Of a stretch of 64,000 bases of DNA, positions 57,109 through 64,000 are shown in pieces (position 1 is the stretch's first letter; each line of letters starts with the position of its first letter). The position numbers were made by a program, and so were the translations under genes. The stretch spans positions 1,550,001-1,614,000 of the forward strand of contig NZ_PIQJ01000001.1 in the NCBI RefSeq assembly GCF_004214835.1, read 5' to 3'. The stretch is from Pseudidiomarina tainanensis. GTDB lineage: Bacteria > Pseudomonadota > Gammaproteobacteria > Enterobacterales > Alteromonadaceae. The notes beneath the pieces were generated by a model. It was not told the origin of the DNA, ran no database searches, and saw nothing but the letters and a program-made list of their open reading frames with translations.

Positions 57109-59703
57109 TTAGAACTTGAAGTTTACTTTGGCATATACGAATGCACCACGAGGATTGTGGACACTGGACGCATAACCATATAAATCGCCGTCACCATCGC
57201 CAATAGCAAATGGCGGCTCTTCATCAAGTACGTTATTAGCACCAAAAGTTAAACGGGTGCTTTGGCTAAAGTCATAGCGCATTTGTAAATCGAGCAACAT
57301 CATTGCATCTACGGTACGCGCTTTACTCGCCTCGACATCTTGTGGAGACTGATAGTCTTCAAATTCACCGATGTATGTCACGATGGCTGTTGCGCCCCAT
57401 GCATCGCGACTCCAGTCAACACTACCAATCCAACGGTGCTCTGGATAGTTATATTCACCAGCATAATCAATACCGTTTTTCTCAAACTTAGTCATGTAGG
57501 TCCAATCTAGTGCGAATTTCAGATCACCCATATCATTCAATGACATTAAATAGTTGGTAGAGAGATCGAGACCACTCGCTTCCTGCGAGCTGATATTGAT
57601 ATAGCTGTTGTATAACGTTGATAATGAGCCTAACTCTTGCCCTGGTAACGGATCTAGACGCACACATATAGTGCTGTTTTGATTGTTACACTCTGCTTCA
57701 TAAACCAACTCAAAATCGTTCCGATCAATTTTATTATCTTGAGTAATTGACCAGTAGTCAGCGCTAACATCCCACGCATCACTGACCTGCCATACGCCAC
57801 CGATATTCCAGCTTTCCGATTCTTCAGCTTCCAGATTTGGGTTACCGCTAAACACAATTGTGTAATCGGTTGCAGCACACGCTGGATTGCTCGGATCAGG
57901 AGTCGGACAGCGATAGGTATCAGTAAAGAATTGGGATACTTGTGATGGACCTAAACCAATTTGCGCGAGTGATGGCGCACGGAATCCGGTGCCGGCCGAA
58001 GCTCTTAAGGTAAAGTCATCAGTGACAAACCATTGAATCTTACCTTGCGGGTTGGTACTTGAACCAAAATCGCTATAATCATCATGGCGTACGGCTAAAC
58101 TGACCTCGACAGCGTCACCCACTGGCACTAGAAACTCAGCATAGGCTGCCCACTGATCTCGTTCTGCTTGAGCCGACACCGACTCAGTACCAAAAATCAA
58201 ACCACGCTGGAACTGATCATCTGGTGTGTCGACAACATCTTCCTCGCGATATTCAAAGCCAGCCGCCATCGATACATAGTTATCGCCTAACTGGAATAAT
58301 TCACCGGTGATGCTTCCATCGACTGCAGTCAGATGGGATTCGCCACGACGGACGAGACTGGTTGTGATGGCATCAATAACCTCCGGATCATTGGTAACAC
58401 CGCCAAATGGATTATATCGGCCTGCATTAATTTCCTCTTGCAAGAAGTCTGTACGTACCCAACCTTGGTCTTTACTGCCGGTCTGCAATCCGCGACTACG
58501 TGCTTTGGTTGCCGATACATCCCAATCCCAAGCGCCAAGCATACCACGCAAACCTGCGACGAACCGTAATGTATCAGACTCGATATCCCAAACTCGATTA
58601 CCTGCATCAACTGTGCGATAGCGGTTAATATCAACATACTCACCAAATGGATTGTTCGGATGATCAGCCGGTACATATAATCCAGCATCACCGTCTAGCG
58701 GTGTGGCCGCCCCACCAGCTTTTGAACTGTTGTGTTGTACAGCAAACTCAATGTATGCATCAACATTAGCGCTAACTTCAAAGTTTGATAGAACCATGGC
58801 CCCTACACGTTCTGCTTCAGGCCAAGTCATCGTAGCGGGACCGTAATCATACACACAGGTTTGACCAAACGTATTTTCTTCCGGGCAGCCTGGGTCGATC
58901 ACAACTTCGCCATTTAGGATAAAATTACCCGGATATCCGCGTGATGACCGAAAATCATTACCACCATACGGCGCTTGGTTTGCTGTACCAAAACGACCCA
59001 TTTCACTCCCCATAATTGAAGTGTTGCGATAATAATCAAAAATTACTGTGGTATTATTACGCCCTGAACCGGTACCCCACACGGTACTCATTGAAGTTTC
59101 GTCGTAACTTGGTCCGGTGGTACTACCATGACTTAGACTTAATTCCATACCATCGAAGTCTTTACGCAAGATAACGTTTACGACACCGGCAACTGCATCG
59201 GAACCGTAGAGCGCTGACGCACCATCTTTTAAGATATCAATACGTTCAATTGCAGATACCGGAATAGTATTAATATCGACAAACGAATTCGCTACCCCCT
59301 CAGCGAACGCTGATACATTAACCCGTCGACCATTAACTAATACTAGCGTTGCGTCGGCACCGAAGCCGCGTAAACTTACTGCAGCACCGCCGTTAGCCGT
59401 TGAATCTTGGCTATTTCCACGAGTCGAAAACGTCCCTGCACCTGCCGCCGGTGAGCGTTCTAGAATTTGTTGAAGGTTTGAGAAGCCCGAAGCTTCAATG
59501 TCTTCCCGAGAAATAATATCAATCGGTGAAGCGGTTTCCATGTCAGTACGGTTGATTCGTGAACCCGTTACAATAATCCGTTCTTGTGCCTCATCAGCAT
59601 TCTGACTTTCTGATTGGTCTTGTGCCGCAGCAACGCTAGGCAGCAATGACGCGACAGCAAGAGCACTCAGCGATAAGTTAAATGACTTAGTTAAACTTGT
59701 CAT
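57109..59703 (-). CDS. TonB-dependent outer-membrane receptor
   Basis: An 864-residue receptor. The signal peptide ends near residue 27 and a TonB-box-like ERIIVTG lies near 42-48. The plug domain (about 60-180) contains SLRGFGADATLVLVNGRRV and RIDILKDGASALYGSDAVAGVVN. The 22-strand barrel ends in VYAKVNFKF with the terminal Phe. The group with RINRTDMETASP in the plug is large in Alteromonadales and Sphingomonads and is often linked to peptide or carbohydrate uptake. The next gene upstream is an M3 oligopeptidase lipoprotein, which favours a peptide ligand, but this is inference. Confidence 0.95.
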   Translation of the reverse strand: MTSLTKSFNLSLSALAVASLLPSVAAAQDQSESQNADEAQERIIVTGSRINRTDMETASPIDIISREDIEASGFSNLQQILERSPAAGAGTFSTRGNSQDSTANGGAAVSLRGFGADATLVLVNGRRVNVSAFAEGVANSFVDINTIPVSAIERIDILKDGASALYGSDAVAGVVNVILRKDFDGMELSLSHGSTTGPSYDETSMSTVWGTGSGRNNTTVIFDYYRNTSIMGSEMGRFGTANQAPYGGNDFRSSRGYPGNFILNGEVVIDPGCPEENTFGQTCVYDYGPATMTWPEAERVGAMVLSNFEVSANVDAYIEFAVQHNSSKAGGAATPLDGDAGLYVPADHPNNPFGEYVDINRYRTVDAGNRVWDIESDTLRFVAGLRGMLGAWDWDVSATKARSRGLQTGSKDQGWVRTDFLQEEINAGRYNPFGGVTNDPEVIDAITTSLVRRGESHLTAVDGSITGELFQLGDNYVSMAAGFEYREEDVVDTPDDQFQRGLIFGTESVSAQAERDQWAAYAEFLVPVGDAVEVSLAVRHDDYSDFGSSTNPQGKIQWFVTDDFTLRASAGTGFRAPSLAQIGLGPSQVSQFFTDTYRCPTPDPSNPACAATDYTIVFSGNPNLEAEESESWNIGGVWQVSDAWDVSADYWSITQDNKIDRNDFELVYEAECNNQNSTICVRLDPLPGQELGSLSTLYNSYINISSQEASGLDLSTNYLMSLNDMGDLKFALDWTYMTKFEKNGIDYAGEYNYPEHRWIGSVDWSRDAWGATAIVTYIGEFEDYQSPQDVEASKARTVDAMMLLDLQMRYDFSQSTRLTFGANNVLDEEPPFAIGDGDGDLYGYASSVHNPRGAFVYAKVNFKF

Positions 59704-59832
59704 AATAATGTCCCCTGGTTGTTTTATTAATGTGACAAAATGGTCACCTTTATTTATGATGCATTTTTGACAAAAATCAAATTTTTAAGCTTAAACATCA
59801 CCTTACTGACAGTATTCAGCTATTTATTAAAC

Positions 59833-59868
59833 AAAAAAAAGGGTAAAGCCGAAGCTTTACCCCTTTTT
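59833..59868. terminator. bidirectional terminator after the M3 peptidase
   Basis: The stem gggtaaagc/gctttaccc has a cgaa loop, read on the minus strand as the stable UUCG tetraloop, with A8 and T5 flanks. It ends the M3 peptidase transcript (minus). Confidence 0.92.
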
Positions 59869-59883
59869 AACTTTGTATTTATG

Positions 59884-62061
59884 TTAATCGATTTTCGGTG
59901 TCGTTAAACCGCGACGCTCAAGAAGCGCTTCACCAGTTGGTTCTTGGCCACGGAAATCAATGTACTGTTGCATTGGGTCTTTGCTATTTCCTTTTGACAA
60001 GATGGTGTCACGGAATTTCTGACCGTTTTCCAATGTTAAACCACCCTGCTCTTGCATATATTTGAATGCATCGGCAGCCAAAATTTCAGACCACATGTAT
60101 GCGTAGTACCCTGCTGAGTAACCGCCAGCGAATACGTGCGCGAAGAACGTTGATTTATAACGCGGTGGTACCGCATCAACTGCGACGCCATTGCGCTCTA
60201 ACGCTGCGGCTTCAAACGCAGCAACGTCTTCAATGCTTGCAGCGGCTTCTGGCGTTAACGTGTGATATTCGAAATCCAACAGGGCTGACGCAATATACTC
60301 AAGCGTGTCGTAACCCATATTAAAGTTCTTCGCTGCCATCACTTTATCAAGCAATTCTTTTGGCATTGGTTCGCCAGTTTCATAATGCTTCGCAAAGTTA
60401 TTCAACACCTTTTCATTGAGCATCCAGTCTTCTTGGAAAGTTGACGGAAACTCAACATAATCACGCGATACAGAGGTACCGGCAAGTGACGGGTACATGA
60501 CGTCTGAGAACATACCGTGTAAGCCATGACCCATTTCGTGGAACATGGTGCTCACTTCATCAAAGCTCAAGAAAGTTGGACCTTCTGCTGCTTTTTTGAT
60601 GTTCTGGTTATTCAAAATAACAGGTTTCTGATCGAGCAAGTTCGATTGGCTAACAAACGAGCTCATCCATGCACCACCGCGCTTACCATCGCGAGTAAAC
60701 CAGTCGCCATAGAACAGACCTAAGGTTTCACCGTCAACGTCTTTCACTTCATAAACGCGGATATTGTCACCGTATGTAGGAATGTCATCGCGTTGGTCAA
60801 ACGTAATGCCGAACAATTGGTTCATCGCAAAGAATACACCGTCTTCAACTACGCGGTTGAATTCGAAGTACTTCTTCACTTCTTCAGCATCTAACGCATA
60901 CTTTTCAGCACGCACTTTTTCTGCGTAATATGCCCAATCCCACGGTTGAACTTCAAAGTCGCCGCCTTCCGCATCAATCATTGCTTGGATTTCAGCTTGC
61001 TCGGCTTCGACATTGCTCACAACCGCAGGCACCAAATCGCGTAGCATTTTTTGTGCCGCTTCAGGAGTTCCAGCCATGCTGGTTTCGAGAACATATTTAC
61101 CCCAGTTATCGTAGCCGAGGAGTTGCGCTTTTTCTGCTCGCAATTCAGCGAGACGTTTCACTAATGGGCGGTTGTCCGTCGCTGTATTACCAGTACCACG
61201 GTATGCTGAAGCTTCCCAAACACGCTGCCGTAATTCACGATTTTCAAGCGACGCTAGAATTGGCTGACGTGTTGTATTGGTAATGGAAATCGCATACTTA
61301 CCATCATGACCTGCAGCCGTTGCAGCTTCAGCAAGTTGCTTGATCTCAGCTTCACTCAAGCCTGCTAATTGCGCCTTATCTTCAACAACAACCATGTTTT
61401 CTTTGGCAAGATTCATTAAGTTGCGTTGGAATTCAGTTGTTAGCGAAGAAATTTCGCTGTTGATTTCACGAATTTGTGCTTTCGCGTCTTCGCTTAATTC
61501 AGCGCCAGCGCGAACAAAACCTTTATAGGTATCTTCGGTCAAGCGTAACGCCTCACCTTCAAGACCAGCGCGATTGTCGTAAACGGCTTTTACGCGAGCA
61601 AACAAATCTGGGTTCAACATGATGTTGTCACGATGCGCCGCCATTTTAGGTGCAAGTTCACCTTGTAGTGCACGGGTATCATCATTACCGTTCGATCCAG
61701 CAACATTGTAGAACACTGAGGAAACACGACCTAATAATGCACCGGAACGTTCCATTGCAACGATAGTGTTCTCAAATGTAGGGGCTTCAGAGTTGTTAGC
61801 AATTGCTGCAATTTCTTCAGCATGCTCGGCCATACCCGCTTCAAAAGCTGGTTTATAGTGCTCAAATTTGATCTTTGAGAAATCTGGAGCATGATATGGC
61901 AAAGTGCTCTCAGCATAGAATGGGTTATTTTGATTGAATTCAGCAGACTGTGCTTGTTCAGTTTGTGCAGTGTCTGCAACTTGCTGAGTCGCTTCTTTAT
62001 CTGAACATGCGGCAACTGTTAATGCCGCGCCAATAGCAACAGCGATAAGGCTCTTGCGCAT
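59884..62061 (-). CDS. M3 family metallopeptidase (peptidyl-dipeptidase), lipoprotein
   Basis: A 725-residue peptidase of the Dcp/oligopeptidase A family. Its signal peptide ends in a lipobox (VAAC, Cys19), so it is membrane-anchored and probably periplasmic; E. coli Dcp is soluble. Zinc motif HEMGH at 508-512, with the third ligand in EFPSTFQEDW about 25 residues on. The C-terminal GGYSAGYYAYMWSEILAADA is the family signature. It should trim oligopeptides taken up by the cell. TonB-dependent receptor follows downstream, with the terminator between them. Confidence 0.94.
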   Translation of the reverse strand: MRKSLIAVAIGAALTVAACSDKEATQQVADTAQTEQAQSAEFNQNNPFYAESTLPYHAPDFSKIKFEHYKPAFEAGMAEHAEEIAAIANNSEAPTFENTIVAMERSGALLGRVSSVFYNVAGSNGNDDTRALQGELAPKMAAHRDNIMLNPDLFARVKAVYDNRAGLEGEALRLTEDTYKGFVRAGAELSEDAKAQIREINSEISSLTTEFQRNLMNLAKENMVVVEDKAQLAGLSEAEIKQLAEAATAAGHDGKYAISITNTTRQPILASLENRELRQRVWEASAYRGTGNTATDNRPLVKRLAELRAEKAQLLGYDNWGKYVLETSMAGTPEAAQKMLRDLVPAVVSNVEAEQAEIQAMIDAEGGDFEVQPWDWAYYAEKVRAEKYALDAEEVKKYFEFNRVVEDGVFFAMNQLFGITFDQRDDIPTYGDNIRVYEVKDVDGETLGLFYGDWFTRDGKRGGAWMSSFVSQSNLLDQKPVILNNQNIKKAAEGPTFLSFDEVSTMFHEMGHGLHGMFSDVMYPSLAGTSVSRDYVEFPSTFQEDWMLNEKVLNNFAKHYETGEPMPKELLDKVMAAKNFNMGYDTLEYIASALLDFEYHTLTPEAAASIEDVAAFEAAALERNGVAVDAVPPRYKSTFFAHVFAGGYSAGYYAYMWSEILAADAFKYMQEQGGLTLENGQKFRDTILSKGNSKDPMQQYIDFRGQEPTGEALLERRGLTTPKID

Positions 62062-62173
62062 AATGATTCTCCCTTGTGGTTGTATTTAACTGTACTAATG
62101 TACCCCTCATAGCAACCACGCTCAAGAGCCGTTCATGGCACAATTGTAACAATTTGCCCCAATCTAACGGCTT

Positions 62174-62521
62174 CTAGGCTACTTCTTGCACAGGAATGAG
62201 CTGACTTAAACCGTATTTCGCGCGCGCTTTATCGCAATACGGGTTAGAGCCATTTTCAGAAATATTGAATTCACGACAAGGACTCGGCCGATTCGTGTAA
62301 ATAGAACAACTGACCTGTTGCCCAATTTCGCCTTCTAGAGCGACACAACGCGGACTTTTTTGATTCGTGCCTTGCATGCACAATAAATGAGGATGAAATG
62401 ATTCGGTTAGTTCGCTTGGAACATAGCCTTCAGGAGCGCCAGTAGCCTCTCCCCAATAAAACGACACACGATAAGACGCGCAGCAAGCCCCACACGTCAA
62501 GCAGGCGTTAGCCAAACTCAT
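62174..62521 (-). CDS. YkgJ family cysteine cluster protein
   Basis: A 115-residue protein with the cysteine pattern of the YkgJ/CxxCxxxC zinc or iron-sulfur cluster family: CLTCGACCASYRV near the N-terminus, CMQG, SPRCVALEG, VSCSIYTNRPSPCREF. The ATG at 62521 has GGAG upstream; a TTG five codons earlier is not needed. Function unknown. Confidence 0.87.
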   Translation of the reverse strand: MSLANACLTCGACCASYRVSFYWGEATGAPEGYVPSELTESFHPHLLCMQGTNQKSPRCVALEGEIGQQVSCSIYTNRPSPCREFNISENGSNPYCDKARAKYGLSQLIPVQEVA

Positions 62522-62559
62522 CGCACGACACTCCAAAAAGACAAGATAATCGTTTGAAA

Positions 62560-62636
62560 TGGCGGAGCGGACGGGACTCGAACCCGCGACCCCCGGCGTG
62601 ACAGGCCGGTATTCTAACCAACTGAACTACCGCTCC
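62560..62636 (-). tRNA. tRNA-Asp (anticodon GTC)
   Basis: 77-nt gene with acceptor GGAGCGG/CCGCTCC, D-arm TAGTTCAGTTGGTTAGAATA, anticodon loop CTGTCAC, T-arm GGGTTCGAGTCCC and an encoded CCA. Very close to E. coli tRNA-Asp. Confidence 0.97.
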
Positions 62637-62665
62637 GCAGCGGTATGAAACCAATTTCAGGAAAG

Positions 62666-62742
62666 TGGCGGAGCGGACGGGACTCGAACCCGCGACCCCC
62701 GGCGTGACAGGCCGGTATTCTAACCAACTGAACTACCGCTCC
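62666..62742 (-). tRNA. tRNA-Asp (anticodon GTC), second copy
   Basis: Identical over all 77 nt to the copy at 62560-62636, including the CCA, separated by 29 nt. The two should be cotranscribed from the right. Confidence 0.97.
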
Positions 62743-62886
62743 GCTTTCCTAATTCCGAGTTTCCCGGATGGGTCCCCCTGAATGCGGAGCGAATATTACG
62801 AGCGCCGGATTCTATCGTCAACCTTTTTTTTCAACTTTTGATTCGTTTGCGTGAAAAATCATCAAAACCAGCAAAAAGTATAGATT

Positions 62887-63573
62887 TTATGACCAAATGT
62901 GGTTTTGAATAAGCTGTAATCGAGCTTGGTGCTGTTGCTCTTCTTCTGCGGTTGCCGTAACGATTTTTAACGATGGTTTATTCTCAACACGCGTCCATCC
63001 AGTACTATGGCTACCTTGAGCATTCTTATTTTGACCGGCTAATTCAAGTTTAGTCTGCCCACCAGTCATCATGAGATAAACGTCAGCTAATAACTCAGCA
63101 TCTAGCAAAGCCCCGTGAAAGGTACGATTTGAGTTATCGATACCATAAGCGCGACATAGCGCATCAAGGTTGTTCTTTTGTCCGGGACGCTTTTCTCGAG
63201 CCAGCATCAAGGTATCGAGTATTTGGCAATAATCCGTCGTTTTACCAAATCCATTGCGGAGCAAACGAAATTCATGATCAATAAATCCGACGTCAAATGC
63301 GGCGTTGTGAATGACTAACTCTGCGCCGTCGATAAAAGCCAGAAACTCATCTGCAATCTGTGCAAACACTGGCTTATCTTCTAAAAATTCATTGGTAATG
63401 CCATGAACTTCTATTGCTTCTTGCTCTACCACACGTTGCGGATTGATATAGGCGTGGAAGGTGCGTCCGGTTAATTTTCGACGAATAACTTCAACTGCAC
63501 CGATTTCGATAATGCGGTGCCCTTGTGCGGGGTCTAAACCGGTTGTTTCTGTATCTAGTACTATTTGTCGCAT
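62887..63573 (-). CDS. dnaQ: DNA polymerase III subunit epsilon
   Basis: A 228-residue proofreading 3'-5' exonuclease of the replicase. DEDDh motifs are visible: LDTETTGLDP (Exo I), HNAAFDVGFIDHEF (Exo II) and HGALLDAELLADVYL (Exo III). The C-terminal tail after a Gln/Asn-rich linker would bind DnaE. It is divergent from rnhA as in E. coli. Its leader contains 14 copies of a heptamer, beginning nine bases before the ATG; only a weak GGAA separates the two. Confidence 0.97.
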   Translation of the reverse strand: MRQIVLDTETTGLDPAQGHRIIEIGAVEVIRRKLTGRTFHAYINPQRVVEQEAIEVHGITNEFLEDKPVFAQIADEFLAFIDGAELVIHNAAFDVGFIDHEFRLLRNGFGKTTDYCQILDTLMLAREKRPGQKNNLDALCRAYGIDNSNRTFHGALLDAELLADVYLMMTGGQTKLELAGQNKNAQGSHSTGWTRVENKPSLKIVTATAEEEQQHQARLQLIQNHIWS

Positions 63574-63581
63574 GAGGATTC

Positions 63582-63679
63582 CGTTATTCGTTATTCGTTA
63601 TTCGTTATTCGTTATTCGTTATTCGTTATTCGTTATTCGTTATTCGTTATTCGTTATTCGTTATTCGTTATTCGTTATT
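63582..63679. repeat. heptamer tandem repeat (CGTTATT)14
   Basis: Fourteen perfect tandem copies of cgttatt (98 bp) lie in the dnaQ-rnhA intergenic region, starting nine bases upstream of the dnaQ start codon. On the dnaQ strand the unit is AATAACG. Perfect copy-to-copy identity suggests recent slippage. Confidence 0.98.
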
Positions 63680-63811
63680 AGTGTGCTTGTTTTCGTGTGA
63701 TGGGACAAGTAAATACATTTAAATTTATCTAACGCACATTGTCTTGTTTATCTGCTAGACTCGGTTGTTCAAATAACCAGTAACAAATAACTAAAAACGA
63801 GTAACGCTTTC

Positions 63812-64000
63812 ATGTCTAAAAAGGTGCATATCTATACTGATGGCTCATGCCTTGGTAACCCAGGGCCAGGTGGCTATGGTATTGTTATCGAATACGGTGA
63901 ACATAAAAAAGAGCTCTCAGCTGGTTATAAATTGACAACGAATAACCGTATGGAAATGCTTGCCGCTATCAAAGCTTTAGAAGCACTTAAACGACCGTGT
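63812..64000 (+). CDS. rnhA: ribonuclease HI, partial
   Basis: The first 63 residues of RNase HI, which degrades the RNA strand of RNA/DNA hybrids. The N-terminus [18 protein letters not shown] holds the first catalytic Asp, and [16 protein letters not shown] holds the catalytic Glu. It runs off the right edge. Divergent from dnaQ, the classic arrangement. Confidence 0.97.
   Translation, partial: MSKKVHIYTDGSCLGNPGPGGYGIVIEYGEHKKELSAGYKLTTNNRMEMLAAIKALEALKRPC

Noticed and set aside
59731-59748. TGTGA...TCACC palindrome before the TonB-dependent receptor as a CRP site
   Set aside because: Half sites are separated by eight bases, not the six of CRP sites. It may still be another operator.
63582-63679. 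Heptamer array as a CRISPR array
   Set aside because: There are no spacers, the unit is seven bases, and no cas genes occur in the window.
63461-63700. Open frame on the plus strand containing repeated LFVIRYS units
   Set aside because: It is a by-product of the CGTTATT heptamers and overlaps dnaQ antisense; no ribosome binding site.

Overview
The window looks like chromosomal core sequence of a marine gammaproteobacterium of the Alteromonadales, most likely Idiomarinaceae (Idiomarina, Pseudidiomarina or Aliidiomarina). This is inferred from gene content and protein style and was not tested by search. Supporting signs are a dnaE-accA-tilS block, purM-purN followed by a DUF3108 gene, a FadE-type acyl-CoA dehydrogenase, monomeric isocitrate dehydrogenase, and many genes for peptide and amino-acid use: a secreted subtilase, an M3 peptidase lipoprotein, branched-chain 2-oxoacid dehydrogenase and succinylglutamate desuccinylase. 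I see no insertion sequence, prophage, CRISPR array or rRNA. No gene-free stretch exceeds about 210 bases.

Layout. 1-2276 (minus): a three-gene operon of a thermostable-hemolysin-family (GNAT-like) protein, an acyl-AMP ligase-like protein and a TenA/heme-oxygenase-like iron enzyme that runs off the left edge. This is the best candidate for an undescribed pathway. 2.4-7.5 kb: serine hydrolase and aspartyl protease, a YraQ/ArsP-type permease, small proteins (DUF2256, YjdM), and yebG behind a perfect LexA box. 7.5-7.9 kb: tmRNA (ssrA). 8-11.2 kb: secreted subtilase and a GNAT/C39 peptidase fusion. 11.4-13.8 kb: purM-purN and a DUF3108 gene. 13.9-22.2 kb: fadE with a candidate FadR operator, an AbgT transporter, a coupled 5'-nucleotidase lipoprotein and Bcr/CflA exporter flanked by related AT-rich inverted repeats, and a 2OG-Fe(II) oxygenase.

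22.3-30.8 kb: outer-membrane protein, argE, rnhB, a second AbgT transporter with an SDR oxidoreductase, then a c-di-GMP locus. That locus holds a propeller-sensor diguanylate cyclase split by a frameshift and an intact EAL phosphodiesterase. 30.9-36.6 kb: bkdA1-bkdA2-bkdB, astE and a DUF599 gene. 36.6-44 kb: RND efflux pair, KefB-type antiporter and a DMT transporter. 44-49.6 kb: tilS, accA, dnaE. 49.7-53.1 kb: a four-gene MCE lipid-transport operon. 53.1-62.5 kb: small protein, icd, EAL-HDOD protein, TonB-dependent receptor, M3 peptidase lipoprotein and a YkgJ-type cysteine cluster protein. 62.5-64 kb: two identical tRNA-Asp genes, dnaQ, a 14-copy heptamer tandem repeat in the dnaQ leader, and the start of rnhA.

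How it works together: the nutritional genes describe protein and peptide degradation outside the cell and in the periplasm, uptake, and catabolism of branched-chain amino acids, arginine and fatty acids. The c-di-GMP genes would couple an extracellular signal to lifestyle. Two simple-sequence tracts, a G9 run inside the GGEEF motif and the heptamer array before dnaQ, are possible sites of slippage.
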